Part shown: positions 37,627-47,334 of the stretch, piece by piece | Layout of the letters: every line of letters starts with the position of its first letter | Position numbering within the stretch: position 1 is the stretch's first letter | DNA from: Rhodocyclaceae bacterium | Lineage (GTDB): Bacteria; Pseudomonadota; Gammaproteobacteria; Burkholderiales; Rhodocyclaceae | Length of the DNA: 64,000 nt | Assembly (NCBI GenBank): GCA_030681195.1 | Contig: JAUXXJ010000045.1 | Coordinates: forward strand, 1-64,000 | Reading direction: 5' to 3' | Program-made: the position numbers and the translations under genes | The notes under the pieces: generated by a model | Told to the model about the DNA's origin: nothing | Databases searched by the model: none | Seen by the model: the letters and a program-made list of their open reading frames with translations, nothing else

Positions 37627-39381
37627 ATGACGCACCCTCCTGTTAACAGTCGCCAGCTTTATTTTCGTCTGCTGGGCTATGTCCGCCCCTACTGGCGGGG
37701 ATTTGCGCTGGCCATTGCCGCGCTGCTGGTCACCGCCGCTACTGAACCCCTCTTTCCCGCACTCATGAAGCCCTTGCTGGACAAAGGCTTCGATGGCCAA
37801 CCGCGCGACGATCTCTATCTGGCACCTTTTGCCATTGTCGCCATCTTTGCGGTACGCGGCCTGTTCGGTTACATCGCCGCCTACTGCATGTCCTGGGTGT
37901 CAAACCGGGTGATTTGTGATCTGCGCGCCCAGATGTTCGAGCGCATTGTCCGGCTACCTGCCGCCTATTTTCATGCACACCCCTCCGGCCAGTTGATCTC
38001 GCGTATTTCCTATGACGTGAACGGCATCGCTTCCGCCGCAACCACGGTGATCACCACCGCACTGAGAGACTCGTTTGCCATTCTCGGCCTGCTCGCCTGG
38101 CTGTTGTATCTCAACTGGCGTCTGACGCTGGTGCTGTTTCTGATTGCACCGGCCATTGCTTTCGTGATTCGCGTCTTCGGCCACCGTCTCCGCGCCATGA
38201 GCCGCGCATCGCAGATCGGCATGGCGCAGATGACGCAATCCCTCCAAGAGGCGATTGACGGCCAGAAAGTCGTGAAGATTTACGGGGGCGAATCACAGGA
38301 AATCGCGCGTTTCGGCAAGATTAACGAAAATCTGCGGCGTTACGGGATGCGCCAGGCCATTGCGGCGGCAGCATCGGTACCGCTGGTGCAGATTTCAGCA
38401 TCAATCGCTGTCGCCATTGTTGTCTATATCGCCTTGCTGCAGTCATCGGCCGCCCAGACTACCGTTGGCGGCTTTGTTTCATTCATTACGGCCATGTTGA
38501 TGTTGCTCGCCCCACTCAAACATCTGGCCGACATCAATGCACCCCTGCAACGCGGACTCGCCGCTGCGGAAAGCGTCTTCACGCTGCTCGACGAAGCGCC
38601 CGAAGACGACCAGGGTCAGACAACTATCGGGCGGGCTCGCGGCGAAATTGCCTTCGAGGGCGTTCATTTTCGCTATCAGAATGCCGAGCGTGACGCGCTG
38701 GCCGGTATCGATCTGGCCATCCTGCCGGGACAAACCATTGCATTGGTCGGCCCATCGGGGGGCGGTAAAACCACGCTGGCCAACCTGCTGCCACGTTTTC
38801 ATCATGCCAGCAGTGGTCGCATCCGGCTCGATGGCCACACCATCGAAGACCTTACCCTCGCCTCATTGCGCACCAACATCGCGCTGGTCAGCCAGGATGT
38901 CGTCCTGTTCGACGACAGCGTGGCCGCCAACATCGCCTACGGCACGCTGCATACCGTCAGTCGAGCCGAGATCGAGGCCGCAGCACGTGCCGCCCACGCG
39001 CACGACTTCATCATCGCCATGCCGCAAGGCTACGACACCTCCATCGGCGAAAACGGCATTCGCCTATCCGGCGGGCAACGCCAGCGACTGGCCATCGCGC
39101 GCGCGATTCTCAAAAATGCACCTGTATTGATCCTCGACGAGGCCACATCGGCCCTCGATACCGAATCCGAACGTCAGGTACAGGACGCCCTTGTGGAACT
39201 CATGAAGGGACGCACGACCATTGTGATTGCCCACCGGCTATCGACAATCGAAAATGCCGACCGTATCGTCGTGCTTTCGCATGGGCAAATCATTGAAACC
39301 GGAACCCATGCCGACCTCCTGGCACACGAAGGTGCCTACGCCCAACTCTACCGACTGCAGTTTGCGGAGGATGCGGTATGA
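37627..39381 (+). CDS. msbA: Lipid A export ABC transporter MsbA
   Basis: MsbA flips lipid A-core across the inner membrane. The product of about 584 residues has an N-terminal six-helix ABC exporter domain (about residues 20-310, ending before LLDEAPEDDQG) and a nucleotide-binding domain with Walker A GPSGGGKTT, signature LSGGQRQRLAIARAI, Walker B VLILDEATSALD and the switch His in VIAHRLSTI. It lies among LPS core genes and overlaps the following glycosyltransferase by four bases. Confidence 0.94.
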   Translation: MTHPPVNSRQLYFRLLGYVRPYWRGFALAIAALLVTAATEPLFPALMKPLLDKGFDGQPRDDLYLAPFAIVAIFAVRGLFGYIAAYCMSWVSNRVICDLRAQMFERIVRLPAAYFHAHPSGQLISRISYDVNGIASAATTVITTALRDSFAILGLLAWLLYLNWRLTLVLFLIAPAIAFVIRVFGHRLRAMSRASQIGMAQMTQSLQEAIDGQKVVKIYGGESQEIARFGKINENLRRYGMRQAIAAAASVPLVQISASIAVAIVVYIALLQSSAAQTTVGGFVSFITAMLMLLAPLKHLADINAPLQRGLAAAESVFTLLDEAPEDDQGQTTIGRARGEIAFEGVHFRYQNAERDALAGIDLAILPGQTIALVGPSGGGKTTLANLLPRFHHASSGRIRLDGHTIEDLTLASLRTNIALVSQDVVLFDDSVAANIAYGTLHTVSRAEIEAAARAAHAHDFIIAMPQGYDTSIGENGIRLSGGQRQRLAIARAILKNAPVLILDEATSALDTESERQVQDALVELMKGRTTIVIAHRLSTIENADRIVVLSHGQIIETGTHADLLAHEGAYAQLYRLQFAEDAV

Positions 39382-40466
39382 AAATCCTCCACACCGAAGC
39401 TTCCTGTGGTTGGGGCGGACAGGAAATTCGCATCCTCGAAGAATCGCGAGGGCTGATCGAGCGGGGCCATCAGGTAAGCGTCGCCTGTCCCGCGCATGCG
39501 AGGCTGGCGACTGAAGCAGTGCGGTACGGCGTGCCGGTGGTGCCAATGCCCATCGAGTTTCGCACTTTCAAAGGATTTTCGGCTCTGCGTCATCATCTTG
39601 CCGCGCAGCAACCGGACATTGTGAATACGCATAGTTCTGCCGACTCCTGGCTCGCAGCCCTGGCTTGCGCTACGCTAGCCCATCCTCCCGCTATCGTACG
39701 TACGCGGCATATCTCGGCGCCAGTCTCCGGAAACTTCGCCAACCGCTGGCTATATCGTCAAGCCCGCCAAATCGTCACAACCGGCGAAAGTTTGCGCCAA
39801 CACCTCGTCGCCACACTGGGCCTCGATGCAGGCCAGGTCGTTTCAGTGCCGACAGGCATTGATCCTATACGCTTCTCGCCAGCCGCCAACAAGGCCGCTG
39901 CCAAGGCGGCACTCGGGCTTGATCCGGCATTCACTCATATCGGCATCGTCGCGACCCTGCGCAGCTGGAAGGGCCATCTTTTTCTGCTGGACGCTTTCGC
40001 ACAACTGGGACGTCACGACCTGCACCTGCTGATCGTCGGTGAAGGACCGATGCAGAGTCCGATCAAGGAGAAAATCGCTGCACTCGGCATTACTCATCGC
40101 GTCACCCTCACAGGTCAGCGCACCGACCCCGAGTGCTGGCTGCAGGCCATGGATATTTTCTGCCTGCCCTCCTACGCCAACGAAGGCGTACCGCAGGCCA
40201 TTCTGCAGGCCATGCTCTGCGCTCTGCCTATCGTTACTACGCCGGTGGGGGCGATCCTCGAAGCGGTGCGCGATGGCGAAAGCGCTCTGGTAACACCACC
40301 CAAAGATGCAACCGCCATCGCAACCGCCATCGACCGCATTGTCAGCAATCCGGAATTGGCCATGCGCCTAGGCATGACAGCCCGCAACGAGGCGTTAGAA
40401 AAGTTCGGGTTCGAACGCATGAGCGAACGCATGGAAGCCGTCTTTATCAAGGCGATGAAGCAATAG
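39378..40466 (+). CDS. Family 4 glycosyltransferase
   Basis: This 362-residue GT-B enzyme has MKILHTEASCGWGGQEIRILEE at the start (quoted as MKILHTEASCGWGGQE), NTHSSADSWLAALA, VPTGIDPIRFSP, VATLRSWKGHLFLLDAF, LIVGEGPM and the donor-site NEGVPQAILQAMLCALPIVTT. It follows msbA with a four-base overlap, and base usage is like the upstream genes. The sugar transferred cannot be told from sequence. Confidence 0.88.
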   Translation: MKILHTEASCGWGGQEIRILEESRGLIERGHQVSVACPAHARLATEAVRYGVPVVPMPIEFRTFKGFSALRHHLAAQQPDIVNTHSSADSWLAALACATLAHPPAIVRTRHISAPVSGNFANRWLYRQARQIVTTGESLRQHLVATLGLDAGQVVSVPTGIDPIRFSPAANKAAAKAALGLDPAFTHIGIVATLRSWKGHLFLLDAFAQLGRHDLHLLIVGEGPMQSPIKEKIAALGITHRVTLTGQRTDPECWLQAMDIFCLPSYANEGVPQAILQAMLCALPIVTTPVGAILEAVRDGESALVTPPKDATAIATAIDRIVSNPELAMRLGMTARNEALEKFGFERMSERMEAVFIKAMKQ

Positions 40467-40468
40467 AG

Positions 40469-41569
40469 ATGAACTCACCTGCACGCATCCTAGTCATTAA
40501 CGTAACCCGCATTGGTGACACTTTACTCACCACTCCGGTGTTGCGCGCCCTGAAAAAGGCATGGCCCCAAGCACATCTCACTTTCGCCGGACATAGAAAA
40601 CGCATTGAAGTATTGCGGCATCTTCCATTTATTGACCGGCTTACCTTCATAGACAAAAAATTCGCGCCCTTTTTGGGCCGCTTTGGCGCGCAACGCTACG
40701 ACATTGCCCTGGTCTACGGCAACGATGCGTCACTAATCGAATATGCTCTGCGGGTGACCGATAAAGTAATCGCCTTCCGCCAACCATCCGAGGATCTAAA
40801 CCTGCGACTCTTCGCCATTGCACGCGAAGACGGTTTTCAGCCCAACCATGCGGTCACACTCAACCTTTGTCTAGTACGCCCGCTTGGCCTAGAACCTGAG
40901 GGATTCAACGTTTCCTATGTTGTGACTCCCGAAGAAGACGCATGGGCCAAGACGACCTTGGTACGTCAGCGAGTGTCAGGCAACCCCTTAGTCGGCATGC
41001 AGATTGCCAGTTTCCCGACAAAGGGCCACCGCGACTGGCCGATCGAGAACTTCATCGAGCTTACCGGGCGCATATTGAACCAACATCAAGACGCCCATTT
41101 CCTGATCTTCGGTGGCCCATTGGAAGCCGACCGCACACATCGGCTCTACACAAGCCTAGCGGGGCATGCCACTTTGTTCGCCGGCCGTCTCACTCTGCGT
41201 GAGACTGGGGCACTCATGAACCAAGTCGACATCTACGTTGGCGTCGACACCGGGCCCACCCATATCATGAGCAGCCGAGGAAAACCGATGGTGACCATGT
41301 ATCATCCGACCGCACCGAGTAGCGCCCTGGGACCGATGCACCACCCCTGCTGTTTCGCTTTGGACCATCCTCTGGCCGAAGGCGGCAAACCCTGGCCGGA
41401 CAATGGTTCGAATTTCGATACCCCCATGTCCGACATAGCTGTCGAAACGGTACTGGACAAGGTAGAAACTCTGCTTGCCGGGCGCTACCCACCGCCCCTG
41501 CATAACCCACCCTTTCCCACGCCGGAGAATGCCGCGACAATCCGTCAGGCATTCACTGCTGCCTATTGA
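40469..41569 (+). CDS. Family 9 glycosyltransferase (heptosyltransferase-like)
   Basis: This 366-residue protein has the GT9 N-terminus ARILVINVTRIGDTLLTTPVL and the C-terminal IYVGVDTGPTHIMSSRGKPMVTMYHP, where the donor site normally reads DSG.MH. These resemble ADP-heptose transferases, but the divergent C-terminal motif and the position in the atypical block make the donor uncertain. It starts three bases after the preceding gene. Confidence 0.82.
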   Translation: MNSPARILVINVTRIGDTLLTTPVLRALKKAWPQAHLTFAGHRKRIEVLRHLPFIDRLTFIDKKFAPFLGRFGAQRYDIALVYGNDASLIEYALRVTDKVIAFRQPSEDLNLRLFAIAREDGFQPNHAVTLNLCLVRPLGLEPEGFNVSYVVTPEEDAWAKTTLVRQRVSGNPLVGMQIASFPTKGHRDWPIENFIELTGRILNQHQDAHFLIFGGPLEADRTHRLYTSLAGHATLFAGRLTLRETGALMNQVDIYVGVDTGPTHIMSSRGKPMVTMYHPTAPSSALGPMHHPCCFALDHPLAEGGKPWPDNGSNFDTPMSDIAVETVLDKVETLLAGRYPPPLHNPPFPTPENAATIRQAFTAAY

Positions 41570-41585
41570 AATCTGAGAATCCGCC

Positions 41586-42614
41586 TTGAGCCGTCCGCCC
41601 CGCTTCAGCGTTGCCATCCCTACCTACAACCGCCGTGCCACCTTTTTGCCACAAGCAATCGATGGCATGCTGCACCAGTCTTTCACAGATTTCGAATTGA
41701 TCGTCTCGGATAACGGATCCAGCGACGGCACCTGGGAGTACATACAGTCGCTGCAAGACCCGCGCATTCGCTACATCCGTCGCGAACCTACCATGCCTGC
41801 GGGCGAACATTTCGCCGCCATCGCGCGCGATGCTAGCGGCGAACTCTATATCCTGCACCAGGATGACGATGTCCTGCATCGCGATTTTCTCGCCCGCGCC
41901 GATGCCGCTTTCAACGCCCACCCCGATGCCGGCCTTTATTCCTGCCCGATCTGGCGGCAGCAGCACGGTCACGGCTACACCTCGCGGTTAATGCGGCATC
42001 GTGCCGGACACGACGACATGGCGGTGGTGTGCGATGAGATGGCGGTATTCGACGGCCCCTATGCAGCGGTCCAGTTGTTCGACCCAATTCGGCAATATCT
42101 GCCGCCGACCATGGCGATGCGCACTGCCACCCTCATGTCCATCGGCGGATTCGACCCGCACACCACCTACCAATCTGATCTCACTACCGAGGCCCGCCTG
42201 CTATTCCGCGGTCCGCTAATTTATGACCCGCGCCCCGGTGGCGTCTCCCGCGTGCATCCCGGCAACTTCATGCGTACCAAGGGCCGAGACTACCGCAAGC
42301 TGTTCTTCCACAACAGCTACATCGAGTTGATCGCTGCCTTCGAGCAGGCCGGTCAGCCGTGGCAGAATCTACTGGACGAATACTTGGACAGGCTCAACGA
42401 GAAAGAAGTCCTTGCCTGCCTGTTCGAGTGGACCTACTACCGTGCGCCGCTGGAATTGCAAAAACTCGGCTTCGCAGCTCTCAAGCGCTCGCAGAAATCT
42501 AGAAAGCGCTTCTATAAACTATGTCTTGCCAAACTGGGGCTGCGCAATCTGGCACGCCATGCCTACTGCCACTGGTCTAAGGCTGGCGAAATTTCCTGGA
42601 GCCTTGAACGATGA
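41586..42614 (+). CDS. Family 2 glycosyltransferase
   Basis: This 342-residue GT-A enzyme starts at TTG 41586 with the typical RFSVAIPTYNRRATFLPQAI. It has VSDNGSSDGTW and the metal/nucleotide site ILHQDDDVLHRDFL. The C-terminal half after SIGGFDP is family-typical for cell-surface glycosyltransferases. It overlaps rfbF by four bases. Confidence 0.87.
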   Translation: MSRPPRFSVAIPTYNRRATFLPQAIDGMLHQSFTDFELIVSDNGSSDGTWEYIQSLQDPRIRYIRREPTMPAGEHFAAIARDASGELYILHQDDDVLHRDFLARADAAFNAHPDAGLYSCPIWRQQHGHGYTSRLMRHRAGHDDMAVVCDEMAVFDGPYAAVQLFDPIRQYLPPTMAMRTATLMSIGGFDPHTTYQSDLTTEARLLFRGPLIYDPRPGGVSRVHPGNFMRTKGRDYRKLFFHNSYIELIAAFEQAGQPWQNLLDEYLDRLNEKEVLACLFEWTYYRAPLELQKLGFAALKRSQKSRKRFYKLCLAKLGLRNLARHAYCHWSKAGEISWSLER

Positions 42615-43384
42615 AAGCTGTGATCCTGGCAGGTGGGCTAGGCACCCGCATTTCCGAGGAAACTCATCTGAAGCCGAAACCGATGATCGAAATCGGCGGA
42701 AAGCCCATTCTCTGGCACATCATGAAAATTTATTCCGCTCACGGCGTGAACAACTTCATCATTTGCTGTGGTTATAAGGGCTACCTCATTAAGGAATACT
42801 TCGCCAACTACTTCCTGCACATGTCCGACGTCACCTTCGACATGGAAAACAATCGTATGGAGGTCCATCAGCGCAAGGCGGAACCCTGGCGCATCACTTT
42901 GGTGGACACTGGTGAAAACACCCTCACTGGCGGTCGCCTTCGCCGGGTAGCGGACTACCTCCGCAACGAGGAAGCCTTCTGCTTCACCTATGGCGATGGT
43001 CTGGCCGACATCGACATCAGTGCAGAAATCGCCTTTCACCGCCAACATGGTCGCTGGGCCAGCATTGCTGCTGTGCAACCGCCCGGTCGTTACGGCGCAC
43101 TTCAAATGGACGCCGACCGGGTCACCGGCTTCAGCGAGAAACCCCGCGGGGACGGTGGACTCATCAACGGCGGGTTCTTCGTCCTATCGCCGCGTTGTCT
43201 CGACCTCATCGACGGCGACCTGACCAGTTGGGAAGCCGCTCCCCTAGACCGCTTGGTGCAGGCTGATCAGCTCCGTGCCTTTCCCCACGAAGGTTTCTGG
43301 CAGCCCATGGATACGCTGCGCGAGAAAAACCTACTAGAGGATCTATGGGCATCCGGCAACGCCCCTTGGAAAGTATGGTCATGA
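42611..43384 (+). CDS. rfbF: Glucose-1-phosphate cytidylyltransferase
   Basis: It forms CDP-glucose from CTP and glucose 1-phosphate, the entry into CDP-deoxysugars. The 257-residue protein has GGLGTRISEETHLKPKPM, ILWHIMKIYSAHGVNNFIIC, the characteristic TLVDTGENTLTGGRL, FTYGDGLADID and FWQPMDTLREKN. All are diagnostic of RfbF rather than RmlA. It overlaps rfbG by four bases. Confidence 0.96.
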   Translation: MKAVILAGGLGTRISEETHLKPKPMIEIGGKPILWHIMKIYSAHGVNNFIICCGYKGYLIKEYFANYFLHMSDVTFDMENNRMEVHQRKAEPWRITLVDTGENTLTGGRLRRVADYLRNEEAFCFTYGDGLADIDISAEIAFHRQHGRWASIAAVQPPGRYGALQMDADRVTGFSEKPRGDGGLINGGFFVLSPRCLDLIDGDLTSWEAAPLDRLVQADQLRAFPHEGFWQPMDTLREKNLLEDLWASGNAPWKVWS

Positions 43385-44445
43385 ACAGTAACTTCTGGCA
43401 AGACAAGCGAGTCTTCCTCACCGGCCACACCGGCTTCAAGGGCGGCTGGCTTAGTCTCTGGCTGGCCGACCTAGGAGCGGAAGTGCATGGCTATGCCCTA
43501 ACACCGCCCACCGAACCAAACTTCTTCACAGTGGCCGGCGTCCAGGCCCGACTTGCATCCCACACCCTTGCCGACATCCGTGACTTCGACACCCTCAGCC
43601 GTGCCTTGCAGGCCGCTCAGCCGAACATTGTTCTGCATCTGGCAGCACAACCCTTGGTGCGCCATTCCTATGTCGAGCCGCTGGAGACCTATGCCATCAA
43701 CGTCATGGGTACGGTACATCTGCTAGAAGCCGTGCGCCGCACACCGGGTGTGCAGTCCGTGGTCAATGTCACCACCGACAAGTGCTACGAAAACCGGGAA
43801 TGGGTCTGGCCCTACCGTGAGAACGAAGCCATGGGCGGCAGCGACCCCTATTCCAGCAGCAAAGCCTGTTCCGAACTGGCCACCGCCGCTTACCGGACAT
43901 CCTTCCTCGACGCAGCTGGCATCCATCTGGCCAGCGCTCGCGCCGGCAATGTCATCGGTGGCGGCGACTGGGCTGCAGACCGTCTAATTCCGGATTTCCT
44001 GCGCGCACTGGACGGGAAACGCATGCTCTCAATCCGCTCACCCAAGGCAACGCGGCCTTGGCAGCATGTGCTGGAACCGCTGGCCGGCTATCTACTACTA
44101 GCGGAAAAGCTTCATGAGGAAGGCGCGGAATATGCCGAGGGCTGGAATTTTGGTCCGGACGACAATGACGCCAAACCGGTCGACTGGATTGTCGAAACCC
44201 TGTGCCGTCAAACCCCAGACGCCCGATGGCAATGCGACAGTTCAACCCAGCCCCACGAAGCCAACAGTCTCAAGCTTGACAGTTCCAAGGCCAAGGCCAA
44301 GCTGGGCTGGACCCCGCGCTGGAATCTGGAAACCGCCCTCGCTCGCACCTTGGAATGGCACCAAGCCTGGCGCGACGGCGAGGACATGGGTCGGTATAGC
44401 CGGGATCAGATCAGCGCCTACGTCACCACGGCAACCGACGCATGA
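43381..44445 (+). CDS. rfbG: CDP-glucose 4,6-dehydratase
   Basis: It converts CDP-glucose to CDP-4-keto-6-deoxyglucose. The 354-residue extended SDR has the NAD motif TGHTGFKGGWLSLWL, VVNVTTDKCYENREW, and the catalytic DPYSSSKACSELATAAYR (YxxxK), then RAGNVIGGGDWAADRLIPD. ATG 43381 overlaps the rfbF stop; ATG 43375 is an alternative. Paired with rfbF it defines a CDP-linked pathway. Confidence 0.95.
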   Translation: MNSNFWQDKRVFLTGHTGFKGGWLSLWLADLGAEVHGYALTPPTEPNFFTVAGVQARLASHTLADIRDFDTLSRALQAAQPNIVLHLAAQPLVRHSYVEPLETYAINVMGTVHLLEAVRRTPGVQSVVNVTTDKCYENREWVWPYRENEAMGGSDPYSSSKACSELATAAYRTSFLDAAGIHLASARAGNVIGGGDWAADRLIPDFLRALDGKRMLSIRSPKATRPWQHVLEPLAGYLLLAEKLHEEGAEYAEGWNFGPDDNDAKPVDWIVETLCRQTPDARWQCDSSTQPHEANSLKLDSSKAKAKLGWTPRWNLETALARTLEWHQAWRDGEDMGRYSRDQISAYVTTATDA

Positions 44446-45005
44446 ACCAGCGTTTCGATCTGATCGACACCATCCTGACGGGCCTCAAATTGCTACAGCG
44501 CAAGCCCATAGGCGACAATCGCGGTTACTTGGATCGGATGTTCTGCACCGAGGAACTGGAACCGCTCTTGGCAGGACAGAGCATCGTTCAGGTCAACCAC
44601 ACCCTCACCGCCGCCTGCGGTACGGTGCGCGGCCTGCATTTCCAGTATCCTCCTCACGCCGAGACCAAGTTTGTTAGTTGCCTGCGTGGCGAGGTGTTCG
44701 ACGTGGCCGTTGACCTGCGCCGGGATTCCCCTACGTTCCTGCGCTGGCATGGCGAAATCCTCAGCGCAGACAACCATCGCACCCTAATGATTCCTAAAGG
44801 CTATGCTCACGGTTTTCAGACCCTGAGCGACAACTGCGAGATGCTCTATTTCCATACCGCTGCTTACCACGCGGAATCCGAGGGGGGGCTGCACCCTCTG
44901 GATGCGCGCTTGGACATCGCTTGGCCCCTGACGGTCAAGGCCCTTTCTCTTCGAGACAGCTCCCACCCGTTGATAAACAATGACTTTCTCGGGGTGTCAC
45001 CATGA
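44442..45005 (+). CDS. RfbC/RmlC-family sugar 3- or 3,5-epimerase
   Basis: This 187-residue cupin has the RmlC motifs: RGLHFQYPPHAETK (catalytic His), GEVFDVAVDLRRDSPTF, IPKGYAHGFQTLSD and YHAESEGGLHPLDARLDIAWP. In this operon the substrate should be CDP-4-keto-6-deoxyglucose rather than dTDP-4-keto-6-deoxyglucose. It overlaps both neighbours by four bases. Confidence 0.88.
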   Translation: MNQRFDLIDTILTGLKLLQRKPIGDNRGYLDRMFCTEELEPLLAGQSIVQVNHTLTAACGTVRGLHFQYPPHAETKFVSCLRGEVFDVAVDLRRDSPTFLRWHGEILSADNHRTLMIPKGYAHGFQTLSDNCEMLYFHTAAYHAESEGGLHPLDARLDIAWPLTVKALSLRDSSHPLINNDFLGVSP

Positions 45006-46228
45006 AATGCCGCCACTGCGCCTCCGAACTTCATCTGTCCCTGGTGGACCTGGGCAGTGCCCCGCCCTCCAACGCCTACCTCACGGCAACCACCCTTCAC
45101 GCCCCGGAGAAGTGGTTCCCCCTGCGCGTGCTGGTTTGCCAACAGTGCTGGCTGGCCCAGACCGAGGACTTCTCCCAGGCGAACGAACTGTTCGACGCCA
45201 ACTATGCCTATTTCAGTGGCTTCTCCAGAACCTGGCTGACCCACAGTGAGCGCTACGTGGCGGCTATGGTGGAACGGTTTGGCTTCGATGCCAGTAGCCA
45301 TGTGCTGGAGGTCGCTGCCAATGACGGCTACCTGCTGCAATACGTCCAAGCCCGCGGCATCCCCTGCACCGGGGTAGAGCCTACCGCCAGTACTGCAGCA
45401 GCGGCCCGCGCCAAAGGCATCCGCATCGTGCAGGACTTCTTCGGTGTCACTCTGGCGAGGGATCTCGCCGCCCATGGCAAACAGGCTGATCTCATCGCCG
45501 CCAACAACGTGCTGGCCCATGTACCCGACATCAACGATTTCGTCGCTGGCTTTACCGTGCTGCTCAAGCCGGCCGGAGTGGCCACTTTCGAGTTTCCGCA
45601 TCTATTGCGGCTGATCGTGGAAAATCAGTTCGACACCATCTACCACGAACATTACTCTTACCTCTCCCTCACTGCGGTGGCACGCATCTTCGCGGCCAAC
45701 GGACTGAAGCTGTTCGACGTGGAGGAGTTGCCCACCCACGGTGGCAGTCTGCGAGTCTATGCACAACGTAGCGACAGCGGCACGCAGCCGATCGGGGGCC
45801 AGGTAGTGGCAGTGTTGGAACGCGAGGCTGCGGCTGGCATGGCTCAGGATGACGGTTACTGCGGCTTCCAAGAGAAGGCCGACCGGGTGAAGGACGATTT
45901 CCTAGGCTTTCTCCTAGACGCAAAACGCCAAGGCAAGCGTGTTGCCGCCTATGGTGCCGCAGCCAAGGGCAACACCCTGATGAACTACGCTGGTGTGCGC
46001 CCGGATCTCATTTCCTTCGTGGCGGATCGCAATCCGGCCAAACAAGACAAGTTCATGCCCGGCAGCCGCATCCCCATCGTCGCCGAAGCGCAACTTCAGG
46101 CAGAGAAGCCGGACTACGTGGCCATCCTGCCCTGGAACCTCAAGGCCGAGGTCATGGAACAACTGGCCTACATCCGGAAATGGGGCGGACGGTTCGTCAC
46201 CGCCGTACCGCATCTGGAGGTGTCATGA
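45002..46228 (+). CDS. Zinc-site sugar C-methyltransferase (TylC3/TcaB9-like)
   Basis: This 408-residue protein starts with a zinc-binding domain (C3, C6, C46, C49). A SAM methyltransferase domain follows (VLEVAANDGYLLQYV), then the catalytic segment IYHEHYSYLSL and a C-terminal domain with AAYGAAAKGNTLMNY. This three-part architecture is that of 3-C-methyltransferases of 4-keto-6-deoxysugars (TylC3, TcaB9). It sits after rfbG and the epimerase and before an aminotransferase, so it should add a branch methyl, most likely at C-3, to a CDP-4-keto sugar. Confidence 0.85.
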   Translation: MKCRHCASELHLSLVDLGSAPPSNAYLTATTLHAPEKWFPLRVLVCQQCWLAQTEDFSQANELFDANYAYFSGFSRTWLTHSERYVAAMVERFGFDASSHVLEVAANDGYLLQYVQARGIPCTGVEPTASTAAAARAKGIRIVQDFFGVTLARDLAAHGKQADLIAANNVLAHVPDINDFVAGFTVLLKPAGVATFEFPHLLRLIVENQFDTIYHEHYSYLSLTAVARIFAANGLKLFDVEELPTHGGSLRVYAQRSDSGTQPIGGQVVAVLEREAAAGMAQDDGYCGFQEKADRVKDDFLGFLLDAKRQGKRVAAYGAAAKGNTLMNYAGVRPDLISFVADRNPAKQDKFMPGSRIPIVAEAQLQAEKPDYVAILPWNLKAEVMEQLAYIRKWGGRFVTAVPHLEVS

Positions 46229-47334
46229 CCTCTCGTATCCATTACACCAAGCCATCCATCACCGAACTGGAGGTGGGCTATGCCACCGACGCCGCCCGCA
46301 ATGGCTGGGGCGAGCACTGCTACGACTACATCCATCGCTTCGAGGCCCTGTTCCGCGAGCATCTCGGAGTGAAATACGCCATTGCCACTTCCAGTTGCAC
46401 CGGCGCCCTGCACATGGGGCTGTCTGCCCTGGGAATCGGCTCAGGAGACGAAGTGATCCTGGCCGACACCAATTGGATTGCCAGTGCTGCTCCCATCACC
46501 TACTTAGGAGCCACACCGGTGTTCGTCGACGTCCTTAGCGACAGTTGGTGCATCGCCCCCGAACGAGTGGAGGCAGCCATCACGCCTTCCACCCGTGCCA
46601 TCCTAGCCGTCCATCTCTACGGCAACCTGTGCGACATGGACCGGCTCTTGGCCATCGGCGAAAAATACGGCATCCCGGTCATTGAGGATGCCGCCGAGGC
46701 CATCGGTTCGGTCTATCACAGCCAGCGCGCCGGCTCCATCGGCAAGTTCGGCACTTTCTCGTTCCACGGCACCAAGACCCTCACCACCGGCGAGGGCGGC
46801 ATCTTTGTCAGCAACGATGTCGAACTCTACGAACAGGTCCTCACCCTGAGCAACCACGGTCGCGCCCGCAGCCAGGTCAAGCAATTCTGGCCGGACAAGA
46901 TTGGCTACAAGTACAAGATGTCCAACATCCAGGCTGCAATCGGCTGTGGCCAGATGGAAAGGATCGAGGACCTCATCGCCCGCAAGCGGGAAATTTTTTA
47001 CCAATACCGGGAGCTCCTAGCCGATCTGCCTGGACTTGCCATGAACCCCGAGCCGGAAGGCACCACAATCGGCGCCTGGATGCCAACCGTGGTGTTCGCG
47101 CCAGAGAGCGACATCAGTCGCGAAATGCTGCAAGCAGCCTTCGTCGCCGCCAACATCGACGCACGGGTATTCTTCTACCCGCTCTCCGGCCTGCCCATGT
47201 TTACCCCGCGCCAGGAGAACCGCCTGGCTTGGGATCTGCCGAACCGGGCCATCAATCTACCCAGTTACCACGACATGAGCCGTGCGGATGTCAATCGGGT
47301 CGCCGCTGTGATCAAAGCGCTGCTGCATGTCTGA
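46225..47334 (+). CDS. DegT/DnrJ/EryC1/StrS-family sugar aminotransferase
   Basis: This 369-residue PLP enzyme has TSSCTGALHMGLSALGIGSGDEV, IEDAAEAIGS and the PLP Lys in FSFHGTKTLTTGEGG, closest in pattern to PerA-type 4-aminotransferases. It lacks the His-for-Lys exchange of the 3-dehydratases (RfbH/ColD). Its substrate is probably the 4-keto group left by the preceding C-methyltransferase, giving a 4-amino-4,6-dideoxy sugar. It overlaps both neighbours by four to eight bases. Confidence 0.87.
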   Translation: MTSRIHYTKPSITELEVGYATDAARNGWGEHCYDYIHRFEALFREHLGVKYAIATSSCTGALHMGLSALGIGSGDEVILADTNWIASAAPITYLGATPVFVDVLSDSWCIAPERVEAAITPSTRAILAVHLYGNLCDMDRLLAIGEKYGIPVIEDAAEAIGSVYHSQRAGSIGKFGTFSFHGTKTLTTGEGGIFVSNDVELYEQVLTLSNHGRARSQVKQFWPDKIGYKYKMSNIQAAIGCGQMERIEDLIARKREIFYQYRELLADLPGLAMNPEPEGTTIGAWMPTVVFAPESDISREMLQAAFVAANIDARVFFYPLSGLPMFTPRQENRLAWDLPNRAINLPSYHDMSRADVNRVAAVIKALLHV